A stretch of 64,000 nt of DNA from Acidobacteriota bacterium (GCA_003222675.1 QHWT01000046.1:115987-179986); one strand, 5' to 3'; counted from the first letter of the stretch, positions 16,209 through 25,149 are shown. The notes: generated by a model from the sequence alone, not told the origin. Numbers and translations are program-made.

Positions 16209-17387
16209 TCAGGCGGCGATTTTGTGGACGTGTTCAATCGCGGCATCGAGGATGGGATCGCCAGCGGGGGACGACTCGCCGATCTCGAACGCCTCGGGCT
16301 CATCGATCGCGACATCGGGATTGAGGCCCTTGCCCTGGATCGCATCGCCGCCCGGTGTGAGATAGCGCGCGTAGGTCAACCAGAGTCCACGGCCATCTGC
16401 CAGGCGCACGAGTTTCTGCACGCCCGCGCGACCGAGCGTGCGCTCGCCGATGAGGTCTGCGCGCTTGTTGCCGTCGAGCGCTGCGGCAAAGAGTTCCGCC
16501 GCGCCTGCCGTGCCGGTCGTAACCAGGAGCGTCACTGGAAGCGTAATCGCACCGTCGCCACTGCGCGCCGCGATCGTTTCGCGCGCAGCCTTGTCGCCAC
16601 GGCCCGCCTTCACCGCAAGCGTCCCGGATTTCACGAAGAGCCTGGCAGCGTCGAGACCCGCCTCGAGGGGGCCTTCTGCGGTGCGCCGCACATCGATGAC
16701 CAGGTGTTTCGCGCCGCCGTTCTCGAGCGCCGCCGCCTGATCGCGCAGGTGGGCGATGACATCGCCAGTGAACGACCCGATCCGGATGTAGCCGACGTCG
16801 GCGCCGATCAATTTTCCCGAGACCAGCACGCCGGCCGGCGTCTTTTCGCGCACGAGGCCAATCTGCTTGGGCTCGGCGGCGTTGCCGCGAATGATGGTGA
16901 GCGTGACTTTCGATCCTGGCGTGCCGCGTAGCAGCCGCATGCCTTCGAACACGGAAAGGTCGCGCGTGGGCTTGCCGTCGATCGCACGCACGTAATCACC
17001 GGTCTGCAGTCCCGCCTTTGCGGCGGGCGATCCGTCGCGCGCCGCGATCACGCGGAGATAGTACTGCCGCGTCAACTCGATGCCGACGTCTGCCGGCGCC
17101 GCCGCGCTCGCGCCGGCTTCGGCGACTTTCACGAGCTTCGGGTCGAGATACGCGCTGTCGGGATCGAGCCCGTCCGCAAGGCCGCGCATCGCGCCGTCCA
17201 TCACGCGATCCACCTTCACGTCCTCGACATAGTTATTCACGATCAACGACACAACATCGTCGAATACGCGCAGGTGCTGGAGCTTCTCGTCGCCGGTTGA
17301 CGCCCTGCCGAGCAGGCCGCCGAGCACGACGAACGCCAGCGCCGGCGTGGAAATGAGGAGCACGGAAAGGCGGGTTCTTGTCGTCAT
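16209..17387 (-). CDS. S41 (CtpA-like) peptidase homologue with replaced catalytic residues
   Basis: 392-aa carboxy-terminal-processing protease homologue exported by an N-terminal signal anchor (LSVLLISTPALAFVVLGGLLG). PDZ domain at about residues 95-185 (GSPAAKAGLQTGDYVRAIDG), S41 core at about 190-365. The site that normally reads G-S-A-S-A-x-E is G-T-A-G-A-A-E here, putting Thr293 where the catalytic Ser should be, and the usual GKG is GRAG with Arg320 at the Lys position. It is therefore probably inactive as a peptidase and may act as a scaffold. The ATG at 17387 overlaps the original stop of the EnvC-like gene (ATGA). EnvC-like / CtpA pairs are a standard cell-envelope arrangement. Confidence 0.85.
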   Translation of the reverse strand: MTTRTRLSVLLISTPALAFVVLGGLLGRASTGDEKLQHLRVFDDVVSLIVNNYVEDVKVDRVMDGAMRGLADGLDPDSAYLDPKLVKVAEAGASAAAPADVGIELTRQYYLRVIAARDGSPAAKAGLQTGDYVRAIDGKPTRDLSVFEGMRLLRGTPGSKVTLTIIRGNAAEPKQIGLVREKTPAGVLVSGKLIGADVGYIRIGSFTGDVIAHLRDQAAALENGGAKHLVIDVRRTAEGPLEAGLDAARLFVKSGTLAVKAGRGDKAARETIAARSGDGAITLPVTLLVTTGTAGAAELFAAALDGNKRADLIGERTLGRAGVQKLVRLADGRGLWLTYARYLTPGGDAIQGKGLNPDVAIDEPEAFEIGESSPAGDPILDAAIEHVHKIAA

Positions 17388-18498
17388 CGCTTCAGCCATT
17401 GTAAGGGATCGACCGGTTTTCCGTCGATGCGTAACTCGAAATAGAGGGATGGATTGCCGGCCGGGTTGCGCCCGGCCAGCCCGACGGTACTCGACGCCGC
17501 AACGCGATCCCCCTGGTGCACCGACAGGCTGCCGAGGTGTCCATAGAGCGAATACGCTTGCCGTCGTGCACCGCGCGGACGGCCTCGCCTTCGGCCAGCG
17601 AGAGCTCCATGCCGCTGCTCGACTGCCGGCCGAAGCGCTTCATGACTACGCCGTCCGCCGGCCAGGGCAGGGCGCCCTGGAACGGACGAAGGGGCAAGCC
17701 GACGGCAGGCGCCGTTCGCCCCGCGGCCATCTGCGCGACCGACGATTGCAGCCGCTGCTGCGCTTCCTGGAGCTCGCCCGAGAGTTGTGCGTTCAGATCG
17801 CGCCTCGCATCGATGGCGGCGACGCGCGCCGTACGCGCGCCGACGGCGCGCTCGACCGCCGCGCGCGCATCGCGCGCGCGCGATTGCAGAGCCCGCAGCT
17901 CGGCGACGCGGGCTTCGAGCGCCTTGCGCTCGCGCGCGAGCGCCGCCACGGTGCGGCGGTGTTCTTCGATGCGGTCGCGATCGATCCGTCCGAGCGCCGA
18001 CGCCGTGCGGTACGCGCGTCCCAGCTGCCGCAGATCGTCGACGTCGAGCAGCAGCCGCCAGTAGCCCGCGCGGCCCATCTTGTACAGCTGCACGAGGCGC
18101 GCTTCGACGTCGGGACGCTGCCGATCCGCCTCCCCCTGCAGCGCCTGCGCGCGCGCGGTCGTCGCGTCGAGCTGACGCTGAACGCCGCCGGACTCCGCCT
18201 GGATCGCGGCGAGCTTTTCCGCTTTGATTTGTCGATCCAGTTCGAGCTTGCGGAGCTCAACGAGCAGCGTCTGCTCCTGCGAAGCGAGCGCTTCCGCCTC
18301 GCGCTGGAGCGCCGCGAGACGATCCGCCGCGCGCTTCGACAAGGCTTCGGTCTGGGCGCGGTCGGCCGGCGGGGGCGCCGGAGGCTGAGCGTACACAGAA
18401 ACGGTGACAGTCACAGTTACCGCCAGAAGTGTGACGGTCACTGTTTTCAGAACTGTGAGTGTCACCGTTTCGGAGCCTCTAGAACAGGGATTTGCCAT
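17384..18498 (-). pseudogene. EnvC-like M23-domain factor, frameshifted by a deletion
   Basis: Starts with a signal peptide and a long coiled coil (residues about 40-250, many ALxxREAEAL-type repeats), then the start of a degenerate LytM/M23 domain (LPWPADGVVMKRFG, VRAVHDGK). At about 17552-17560 the frame changes. After it, the domain end YSLYGHLGSLSVHQGDRV through LYFELRIDGKPVDPLQWLK continues in another frame to a TGA at 17384-17386 that overlaps the S41 ATG. About 20-25 residues normally found between these parts (the G-x-L-V-I-x-H-G segment) are missing. The raw frame instead runs to 17392 with an unrelated tail. This is either a real inactivating deletion or an assembly error. EnvC proteins activate amidases at division. 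Confidence 0.8.
18404..18465. repeat. Three GTGAC-N-GTCAC-type palindromes
   Basis: GTGACAGTCAC (18404-18414), GTGACGGTCAC (18431-18441) and GTGAGTGTCAC (18455-18465) are spaced 27 and 24 bp apart within the codons for the TVTVTV-rich signal peptide of the EnvC-like protein. They may be a by-product of repeated Thr-Val codons or may be a protein-binding site. Confidence 0.45.
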
Positions 18499-20569
18499 CG
18501 ATGTCGGTAGGAATGGTGACGCCGAAATATTTCAGTACGGTCGGGGCGATGTCGATGATGCGCGGAGTCGTCGTCCCAATCGGGCGATTCGAGACGAGCA
18601 CGCCGGACGTGATCGCGTAGTCGTACCCGCCGTGATCGGCGCTCCACTTTTTCGTGTTCGGGTACACGATCCCCTGCGGCGATCCCCCGAGCGTCGTCTG
18701 CCACGAGACTCGATAGCCGTCGTTCATGCCCACCTGGAGCTCCGCGGCATTCTGCAGATAGCCGCCGGAGTAGATGTCGTCGCGTTTGTAGACGGCGCGG
18801 ATGATCGGCGTGCCGTCCTCCGGATCGTTCAGCGTCAGCAGCTTCGCGCTCAATTCCCCGGCGAGCTGCTTCGCCTCGGCTCCGGGACTGACGATCCCTT
18901 TGGATTCACGGCCGCGCAGGTTGAAATAGATCTGGCCGATGCCCATCGCGTAGGCGCGCGTGCGGCTCCAGTCCACGTTCTCCCAGAACGTGCCGCCGCC
19001 GAAGAGATCCGCGAGCTTCTTGTCGCCCGGCTGCTGTCCCTGCAGCACCATGTAACCCTGCTGCACGAGCCACGTATCGAGGTTCACGGCCTTCCGCCAT
19101 GAATGGAACCCGTGATCCGACACCACGAGAACGGCCACGTCAGGGCCGATGCGCCTGACCACTTCGCCAACGAAGTCGTCGGCGCGGCGGTAGACCCGTT
19201 CAATCGCGTCGCCGAACGCGGCGGCGAGCTTCGCGTCGTACATCGGATGCTTTGGATCCGTCAGCCGCCACATCATGTGCTGCACGCGGTCGGTGGACTC
19301 GATGACGCCGACGAGCACGTCCCAGTTCTTCGCATCCACGCGATCGAGAATCACCTTCGCGCGATCGTTGAAGGCGACGAACAGATCGTCCATGAACGTT
19401 TTCTCGTCCATGCGATCCTCGTTGAGCGGCCACGTCGCTTCGGCCCATCCAAGCGTCCGGTAGTACCCGAGGCGCTTGAACAGCTCGCCGGCAAAAGCTT
19501 CTGGGTATGAAATCGGCAGCGGCGGATTGTCCGGCTTGAAGTTGACGGGGGACACGTAGAGCTGCAGCTCGTTCCCCGCATTCATCAACAGCATTTGCGC
19601 CATGCCGTGCAGCCGCACGAGCATGTTGATCTTGAACGTGAGGTCGATCCACGGAGACCACTGGCCCTGGATCAGCCTGATGGATTCCCCTTCGATCTCG
19701 ACGGTCGCCGCTTTCGCACCGCGATCCCACCGGATCGTGAACGGGACGTGCACGTCCTGGATGGCCTGGAGCTCGGCGAGCTCCGCGCGGTCGGCGTCGC
19801 TCAGCGTCGGTCCTTTCCGTCGAATGGCCTCGATCTTCTGGCGCACGAGCGGGTTCGGGGGGCCGACGAGCTCGGCATTCGCGACATCTCCCTCGAACAC
19901 CAGGCGTCGCAGGATGCCGCCCATCTCCGTATTGCCTTCCTCGTAGCGGCTCAGATCCGTGGCGTAGTACGAGAAGGTTCCCATCGTCCCGCGTATGTCG
20001 GGTAGCGGAAGTCCCGCGAGCATCTCGCCATTCGGCACCGTCTCGGGCGGAAACGTCACCGGGACGGTGAGGACGCTCGACTGCACGCCGGCCTTTCCCG
20101 CAGTGACCCAGAACGATGTGCCTCCACGAATCGATTCGAGCTTCGGTTTCGATGTCGGGATGTAGTTGAACAGGAACGTCGGCGGCGTACGCTTCACCAT
20201 GCCGAGATCCGGCAGGTACGTCGTGATGTCGCGGACAAGGAAATCGTAGATGTTGTGCTTGCCCGCGTTGACGCCCGTCGCAAACGACGCCCATGCCGTC
20301 GGCGATTCCGGGGAATGTGTGGTCGCCAGGGGGAACATGCCCCCTTTCTTGGCGAGCGCGGACAGATGGGGAAGCTTGCCTTCGTGCATCCAACGCTCGA
20401 CGAGCTGCGGGTCCATGCCGTCGAAGCCAAGAATCACGAGCTTCTGCGCGTACTGCGATGGGCCTCGACGCGGGCCGCCGCCGCACGCGACGAGCAGCGC
20501 CATCGCGACACTCGTAGTGAGAATGCCGAGGGCACTCGTGAGCGCGAGGAGCCTTCCGGATGAGCGCAT
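18479..20569 (-). CDS. Alkaline-phosphatase-superfamily phosphodiesterase-like lipoprotein
   Basis: 696-aa exported protein with a lipobox-like end to its signal sequence (MALLVACGG, Cys at about residue 29). The fold is the type I phosphodiesterase / nucleotide pyrophosphatase group: metal-binding LVILGFDGMDP at about residues 44-54, nucleophile region SPTAWASFATG, then VVSDHGFHSW and DHGGYDYAITSG with the second-metal Asp and His residues. The C-terminus TVLKYFGVTIPTDIDGKSLF is also typical. It probably hydrolyses phosphodiesters or phosphoglycans in the envelope; substrate unknown. A TATAAT 10 nt before the ATG suggests leaderless transcription, back to back with ruvX. Confidence 0.9.
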   Translation of the reverse strand: MRSSGRLLALTSALGILTTSVAMALLVACGGGPRRGPSQYAQKLVILGFDGMDPQLVERWMHEGKLPHLSALAKKGGMFPLATTHSPESPTAWASFATGVNAGKHNIYDFLVRDITTYLPDLGMVKRTPPTFLFNYIPTSKPKLESIRGGTSFWVTAGKAGVQSSVLTVPVTFPPETVPNGEMLAGLPLPDIRGTMGTFSYYATDLSRYEEGNTEMGGILRRLVFEGDVANAELVGPPNPLVRQKIEAIRRKGPTLSDADRAELAELQAIQDVHVPFTIRWDRGAKAATVEIEGESIRLIQGQWSPWIDLTFKINMLVRLHGMAQMLLMNAGNELQLYVSPVNFKPDNPPLPISYPEAFAGELFKRLGYYRTLGWAEATWPLNEDRMDEKTFMDDLFVAFNDRAKVILDRVDAKNWDVLVGVIESTDRVQHMMWRLTDPKHPMYDAKLAAAFGDAIERVYRRADDFVGEVVRRIGPDVAVLVVSDHGFHSWRKAVNLDTWLVQQGYMVLQGQQPGDKKLADLFGGGTFWENVDWSRTRAYAMGIGQIYFNLRGRESKGIVSPGAEAKQLAGELSAKLLTLNDPEDGTPIIRAVYKRDDIYSGGYLQNAAELQVGMNDGYRVSWQTTLGGSPQGIVYPNTKKWSADHGGYDYAITSGVLVSNRPIGTTTPRIIDIAPTVLKYFGVTIPTDIDGKSLF

Positions 20570-20579
20570 GGATCGGCAA

Positions 20580-20599
20580 ATTATAGCGTGTGCTACGCT
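20580..20599. promoter_or_regulatory. Divergent -10 elements for the phosphodiesterase gene and ruvX
   Basis: The whole intergenic space is 37 bp (20570-20606). On the minus strand TATAAT (20580-20585) lies 10 nt before the ATG at 20569. On the plus strand TACGCT (20594-20599) lies 7 nt before the GTG at 20607. No ribosome binding site fits in either direction. Confidence 0.6.
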
Positions 20600-20606
20600 C
20601 GATTTC

Positions 20607-21068
20607 GTGCGCGCGCTCGGAATAGATTACGGCGAGCGGCGGATCGGCCTCGCGCTGTCGGATGCCACGGGACTGATCGCCTCGCCGTGGAAGACGGTCG
20701 CCAACGATGCAAACGTGGGCAAGGCCGCCGAGCGTCTCGCGGCAGAGATCCGCGCCCTGCAGACGGACGATTCCGGGATCGGTGCCATCGTCCTCGGGCT
20801 GCCGCGGCGTCTGAGCGGCGAGCCCAACGCGCAGACTGCCCGGGTTCAGAAGCTCGCCGATCTGCTGGCGACGATGATTGTGATCCCGATTACGTTTCAG
20901 GATGAGCGGCTGACGAGCCGCGAGGCGGAGGAGCGTCTTTCGGCGCGGGAGCGCGATTGGCGCCGCCGGAAAACCCGGGTCGATGCGCTGGCGGCGGCGA
21001 TCATTTTGCAGGATTACCTCGACAGCCGGCCGCGTCCCGTGGCTGCCGAGGAGAGCGACTCCCAGTGA
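20607..21068 (+). CDS. ruvX: Putative Holliday junction resolvase / pre-16S rRNA nuclease (YqgF)
   Basis: 153-aa RNase H-fold nuclease of the YqgF/RuvX family, which trims 16S rRNA precursors in E. coli. Begins RALGIDYGERRIGLALSD with the first catalytic Asp, has IVLGLPRRLSGEPNAQT, DERLTSREAEERL (catalytic Glu) and ends VDALAAAIILQDYLD (final Asp). GTG start, no ribosome binding site, TACGCT -10-like box 7 nt upstream. Its stop overlaps the mltG start (GTGA), a common gene pair. Confidence 0.95.
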   Translation: MRALGIDYGERRIGLALSDATGLIASPWKTVANDANVGKAAERLAAEIRALQTDDSGIGAIVLGLPRRLSGEPNAQTARVQKLADLLATMIVIPITFQDERLTSREAEERLSARERDWRRRKTRVDALAAAIILQDYLDSRPRPVAAEESDSQ

Positions 21069-22096
21069 AACGTTTTGCGGCGTTCGTCTTCATTCTCGTG
21101 CTCGTGGGCGCGGCGGCCGGCGCGTGGCTCTACATCGGGGTCAGCCGTCCATATAAAGGTTACGAGGCGGCGGAGCAGTTCGTCGACATTCCCGCCGGTG
21201 CGGGACCGAGCTCGATAGGCCGGCGGCTCGCTGACGCGGGCGTCGTGCGCGACGTCAACAGCTTCAGGTTCGCGGTGTGGCTGTCGCGCCAGGGACGGCG
21301 TCTGCAGGCGGGGGAGTATCGCTTCGATCGTCCGGTCTCGGCTCGCGAGGTCGTCGACAAGATCGCGCGCGGCGAGGTCTACGTGCTGCCGATCACGTTC
21401 CGCGAGGGACTGACGATCAAGCAGATGGCGTCGTTGTTCGAGAGCAGGGGATTTGGCCCCGCGGACGCGTTCGTGCGCGCATCGAAGAACGTCGATCTCG
21501 TGCGCGCGCTCGATCCCGAGGCGCAGGATCTCGAAGGCTACCTGTTTCCCGAGACTTATTCGCTGCCACGCAAGGCGACAGCCGATCAACTCGTCGCTCG
21601 CATGGTGTCCGCGTTCGAGAAGGCGCTGACACCGGATATCCGAGACCAGGCCTCGGCGCGCGGCATCGGCCTGCGGCAGCTCGTGACCCTCGCGTCAATC
21701 GTGGAGAAGGAAACCGGTAGTCCAGCCGAGCGTCCGCTGGTTGCCGCGGTCTACGCGAACCGTCTCAGGATCGGGATGGGACTGCAGTGCGATCCGACCG
21801 TGATCTACGCGCTCGATCGCGTGGGCCGTTACCACGGGAACCTGACGCGCGAAGACCTTCACTTCGATTCGCCTTACAATACCTACCGCTATTCGGGCCT
21901 GCCGCCCGGACCGATTGCCTCGCCCGGGCGCGCCTCGCTCGCCGCGGCGGCGGCACCGGCTGACGTTCCCTACATTTATTTCGTCAGCCGCAACGACGGG
22001 TCGCACGCCTTCGCGACCACGCTCGACGAGCACAACCGCAACGTGCAGCAGTATCAGCGCCAGTACTTCATCGACAGGCGCCGGGAAGCCCAATAG
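21065..22096 (+). CDS. mltG: Endolytic murein transglycosylase MltG
   Basis: 343-aa inner-membrane protein that cuts nascent glycan strands and sets their length. One N-terminal membrane anchor (AAFVFILVLVGAAAGAWLYIG), a LysM-like region (DIPAGAGPSSIGRRLADAGVV), then the YceG domain with the catalytic Glu in ASIVEKETG and the signatures GLQCDPTVIYAL and YNTYRYSGLPPGPIASPG. GTG start coupled to ruvX. The coding region ends directly at a large heptamer array. Confidence 0.96.
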   Translation: MKRFAAFVFILVLVGAAAGAWLYIGVSRPYKGYEAAEQFVDIPAGAGPSSIGRRLADAGVVRDVNSFRFAVWLSRQGRRLQAGEYRFDRPVSAREVVDKIARGEVYVLPITFREGLTIKQMASLFESRGFGPADAFVRASKNVDLVRALDPEAQDLEGYLFPETYSLPRKATADQLVARMVSAFEKALTPDIRDQASARGIGLRQLVTLASIVEKETGSPAERPLVAAVYANRLRIGMGLQCDPTVIYALDRVGRYHGNLTREDLHFDSPYNTYRYSGLPPGPIASPGRASLAAAAAPADVPYIYFVSRNDGSHAFATTLDEHNRNVQQYQRQYFIDRRREAQ

Positions 22097-22290
22097 GGGT
22101 TCACGGTTCACGGTTCACGGTTCACGGTTCACGGTTCACGGGTTCACGGGTTCACGGGTTCACGGGTTCACGGGTTCACAGGTTCGGTTCATCGTTTTCG
22201 AAACCTTGAACCTTGAACCTTGAACCTTGAACCTTGAACCTTGAACCTTGAACCATGAACCGTGAACCGTGAACCGTGAACCGTGAACCC
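22097..22290. repeat. Heptamer arrays in inverted orientation at a convergent junction
   Basis: The spacer between convergent mltG and nadK is wholly repeat: GGTTCAC units (later GGGTTCAC) at 22097-22180, CCTTGAA units at 22204-22252 and CCGTGAA units at 22259-22290. The left block is the reverse complement of the right one, so the transcript from either side folds into a long hairpin. It may serve as a two-way terminator. Confidence 0.85.
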
Positions 22291-22291
22291 G

Positions 22292-23176
22292 TTAGGGCGT
22301 GCTCCCACCCCATCGGAGCTTGCTGCGCAGCACTTCGAAGTACGTGCGGTTCGCCGCTTTGATGATCTGAAGCGATCGTGGCGCGCGGCGGACGCTGACG
22401 ATGTCGCTCGATTGGAGCGGAAAGCCGGACTGCCCGTCGAAGGTCACGAACACTTCGCTGTTCGAGTCCATGATCGGGCGGACGTGAACTTCCGAGGAGG
22501 CGGGAATCACCACGGGACGGTTTGACAGCGTGTGCGGCGCGATCGGCGTCAGCAGGATCGCGTCTAGCGCGGGGTGCACGATCGGTCCGCCGGCGGCGAG
22601 ATTGTAAGCGGTCGAACCCGTGGGACTCGCGATGATCAATCCGTCGGCGCGCACGCGCGTGACGGGGTCGTCTCCGACCGATATCGAAATCTCGACGATC
22701 CGCGAGAGTGCTCCTTTCGTGATCACGATGTCGTTGAGCACCGCGTGTTCGGAGAAGGGCTCATTGTTACGCACCGTCCTCGCGAGCAGCATCATCCGCG
22801 AATCGATCTCCGCCGTGCCTGCCAGCGCCGACTCCAGCGCATCGTGGAGCTCGGGCAGCGTGATCTCCGTGAGGAACCCGAGACTTCCGAAATTCACGCC
22901 GAGGATCGGCACGTCGGTGCCGGCCTGCGCGATGCGCCCGGCCATGCCGATGAGCGTGCCGTCGCCGCCAAGAATCACGACGAGGTCGCACGCCTTCGGC
23001 AGTTCGTCGCGCGTGCTCGTCGGACGTCCCGCCGGCAGACCGACGAGTTTCGCGGTTTCGACCTCGAACACGGCTCGCACGTCGCGCGCCTCGAGCCAGC
23101 CCGCCAGTTCGGCGAGGATATTCGCCGCGGCATCGAGGCCGCGCTTGGCGACCAATCCAACACGCGTGATCGGCAT
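22292..23176 (-). CDS. nadK: NAD kinase
   Basis: 294-aa ATP-dependent NAD kinase that makes NADP. Diagnostic LVVILGGDGTLIGMAGR with the GGDGT motif, GVNFGSLGFLTE, LNDIVITKGALSR, the DGLIIASPTGSTAYNLAAGGPIV loop (key residues GSTAY) and HTLSNRPVVIPASS. The ATG at 23176 overlaps the tlyA stop (TGATG). Last gene of the ymdB-xseA-xseB-ispA-tlyA-nadK run. Confidence 0.97.
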   Translation of the reverse strand: MPITRVGLVAKRGLDAAANILAELAGWLEARDVRAVFEVETAKLVGLPAGRPTSTRDELPKACDLVVILGGDGTLIGMAGRIAQAGTDVPILGVNFGSLGFLTEITLPELHDALESALAGTAEIDSRMMLLARTVRNNEPFSEHAVLNDIVITKGALSRIVEISISVGDDPVTRVRADGLIIASPTGSTAYNLAAGGPIVHPALDAILLTPIAPHTLSNRPVVIPASSEVHVRPIMDSNSEVFVTFDGQSGFPLQSSDIVSVRRAPRSLQIIKAANRTYFEVLRSKLRWGGSTP

Positions 23177-23949
23177 CAGTCGGAGGTTCGAGGTTCGACG
23201 TCCGAGGTCCGTCGGAGGTGCAGAAAGAACTCGCGGTTGCCTTCGGCTCCGGTAATGGGGGAATCGGTCGCGGCCACGCGTGTCAATCCTAGCGCATCGG
23301 CGGCACGCGCGACGTCCTCCACGACGCGCGCCTGCACGCCGGCGTCGCGCACGAGGCCGCCTTTGCCGATTTCTTCGCGGCCTGCCTCGAACTGCGGTTT
23401 GACGAGCGCGACGAGATCCGCGCGCGGCGCGAGCAGCGGGACGATTGCCGGCAACACCTGCCGCAGCGAAATGAACGATAGATCCATCGTAACGATATCG
23501 AACGCGCGTGCCTCTTGCGGCAATTGATCCGGGCTCAGCGTGCGGGCGTTGATCCGCTCGATGACGATCACGCGCGCGTCGTTACGCAGCTTCCAGTCGA
23601 GTTGCCCGTGGCCGACGTCGAGCGCGACCACCAGGCGCGCGCCGCGGCGAAGGAGGACGTCCGTGAAGCCGCCGGTGGAAGCGCCCACGTCGAGCGCCAG
23701 CCGCCCGACAACCGGAATGGCGAACGCGTCGAGCGCGTGAGCGAGCTTGACGCCGCCGCGTCCGACGTAGGGATGATCGGGCTCGATCAGCGAGAGCTCG
23801 GCATCCCCGGGTACGTTCGCGCCCGCTTTCGAGACGACCTGCCCGTTGACGCGCACCTGCCCGGCGAGGATCAGCGCGCGCGCCCGCTCCCGCGACGGCG
23901 CAAGCCCCTTGTCGACGACCGCGATATCGAGCCGTGTCTTGCCTTTCAA
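23176..23949 (-). CDS. tlyA: TlyA-family rRNA 2'-O-methyltransferase
   Basis: 257-aa protein with an N-terminal S4 RNA-binding domain (RLDIAVVDKGLAPSRERARALI) and a FtsJ/RrmJ-type methyltransferase domain: YVGRGGVKLAHALD, SAM-binding LALDVGASTGGFTDVLL, then IVTMDLSFISL and VALVKPQFEAGRE. TlyA methylates 16S and 23S rRNA. The TTG start overlaps the ispA stop (TTGA). The last 12 residues (RRTSDVEPRTSD) are coded by a degenerate GAGGTTC/GAGGTCC heptamer array that also holds the stop codon, so the original C-terminus may have been replaced. Confidence 0.94.
   Translation of the reverse strand: MKGKTRLDIAVVDKGLAPSRERARALILAGQVRVNGQVVSKAGANVPGDAELSLIEPDHPYVGRGGVKLAHALDAFAIPVVGRLALDVGASTGGFTDVLLRRGARLVVALDVGHGQLDWKLRNDARVIVIERINARTLSPDQLPQEARAFDIVTMDLSFISLRQVLPAIVPLLAPRADLVALVKPQFEAGREEIGKGGLVRDAGVQARVVEDVARAADALGLTRVAATDSPITGAEGNREFFLHLRRTSDVEPRTSD
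23182..23211. repeat. Degenerate heptamer array at the tlyA 3' end
   Basis: GAGGTTC, GAGGTTC, GACGTCC and GAGGTCC follow one another in the last codons of tlyA, 6 bp from the nadK start. Confidence 0.6.
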
Positions 23950-24890
23950 CTGGTGCGCGCGATCACCCACTGCGCGATCGCGGGAAGCTGGCCCGCGAGT
24001 CGCTTGGCGCGGAGCGCTTCGAGCGCCCGCTCGACGCACGCGGCTGCCATCGCCCGCGAGGCATCGAGGCCGTAGAGCGCTGGATATGTCGGTTTGTTGG
24101 CGGCAGCATCCTTGCCGGCGGTCTTCCCAAGATCCTGCGAGGCTCCTTCGACGTCGAGGATGTCGTCGACGATCTGAAACGCGAGACCCAGCTCGTCGCC
24201 GTAGCATTGGATGGCGTGCAGCTGCGCCTCGTCTGCGCCCGCCATCACGGCGCCCGCAAGCGCCGACGCGCGGATCAACGCGCCCGTCTTGCGCGCATGC
24301 ATCGCGCGAAGGCCCTCGCCATCGACGCTGCGCCCGGTGCCCGCCGCTTCCAGATCGATCGCCTGGCCGCCGACCATGCCGCACGGCCCGGCGGCGTCCG
24401 CCACTATCTGCAGCGTGCGCAGCTTGCGGACCGCGACCGTCTCATCGGCCACATCGTCACCACGCTGCGGCTCCCGCGCGATGAGCGCGAACGCTTCGGT
24501 CAGCAGCGCGTCTCCCGCGAGGATCGCCATGCCTTCGCCGAACACGACGTGATTGGTGGGACGTCCTCGGCGCAGCGTGTCGTCATCCATGGCCGGCAGA
24601 TCGTCGTGGACGAGCGAGTAGGTATGAATCAGTTCGAGCGCGCAGGCGACCGGCATCGCGAGCGCGCGCGCGCTGTCCGCTGCGGCGCCCCGCGCGGCAG
24701 CCGCGGCTTCGGCGGACGCGAGCGCGAGCACGGGGCGCAGACGCTTGCCCCCGGCGAACAGGCTGTAGCGCATGGCCTCGCCGACGCGCGGCGGGCACGC
24801 GGGCGCGGAAGGCAGGAACCGTTCCAGCGCGCCGTCGATATCCGTGCGCCGGGCTTCGAGCCACGCGCGGAGATCCGCGTCGGCGCTCAC
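23946..24890 (-). CDS. ispA: Polyprenyl diphosphate synthase (farnesyl/geranylgeranyl type)
   Basis: 314-aa trans-prenyltransferase that condenses IPP with allylic diphosphates for quinones and undecaprenyl carriers. First Asp-rich motif VHDDLPAMDDD and second QIVDDILDVEG; also FAGGKRLRPVL, GMVGGQAIDLE and KTGALIRAS. GTG start overlaps the xseB stop (GTGA) and its stop overlaps the tlyA start. The xseA-xseB-ispA-tlyA order is commonly conserved in bacteria. Confidence 0.94.
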   Translation of the reverse strand: MSADADLRAWLEARRTDIDGALERFLPSAPACPPRVGEAMRYSLFAGGKRLRPVLALASAEAAAAARGAAADSARALAMPVACALELIHTYSLVHDDLPAMDDDTLRRGRPTNHVVFGEGMAILAGDALLTEAFALIAREPQRGDDVADETVAVRKLRTLQIVADAAGPCGMVGGQAIDLEAAGTGRSVDGEGLRAMHARKTGALIRASALAGAVMAGADEAQLHAIQCYGDELGLAFQIVDDILDVEGASQDLGKTAGKDAAANKPTYPALYGLDASRAMAAACVERALEALRAKRLAGQLPAIAQWVIARTS

Positions 24891-25147
24891 CGCGTGCGAT
24901 CGCCCTCGTCGTCCAGGCCGAGCGCCACCGGCGCCGGCTTGACCTCGCCGCGCTCGGTCAGAATGTCCACGCGCCGCTCCGCCTCTTCGAGCCTCGAGTG
25001 GCAGAACCGCGAGAGCTGCACGCCGCGTTCGAACAGCGCGAGCGACTTTTCGAGCGCCAGGTCACCTTCTTCGAGGGTCTTGACGATCGTCTCGAGCTCC
25101 GCGATGGCAGACTCGAAATCCTTGATGGTTGGGTCCATATCGATCAT
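24887..25147 (-). CDS. xseB: Exodeoxyribonuclease VII small subunit
   Basis: 86-aa helical subunit with the family core DFESAIAELETIVKTLEEGDLALEKSLALFERGVQL, read here in parts: FESAIAELETIV and LEEGDLALEKSL. It assembles with XseA into a single-strand exonuclease. Start chosen at the ATG 25147 (MIDMDPTIK); ATG 25138 is equally possible. A longer frame to 25339 would read through the repeat array and is rejected. Confidence 0.93.
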   Translation of the reverse strand: MIDMDPTIKDFESAIAELETIVKTLEEGDLALEKSLALFERGVQLSRFCHSRLEEAERRVDILTERGEVKPAPVALGLDDEGDRTR

Positions 25148-25149
25148 TA

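Noticed and set aside
18404-18465. A transcription-factor operator made of three palindromes
   Set aside because: The spacing is irregular and repeated Thr-Val codons in a signal peptide explain most of it, so it is kept only as a repeat feature.
22097-22290. Possible CRISPR array
   Set aside because: Units of 7-8 bp follow one another without unique spacers and no cas genes are nearby. It is a tandem repeat.
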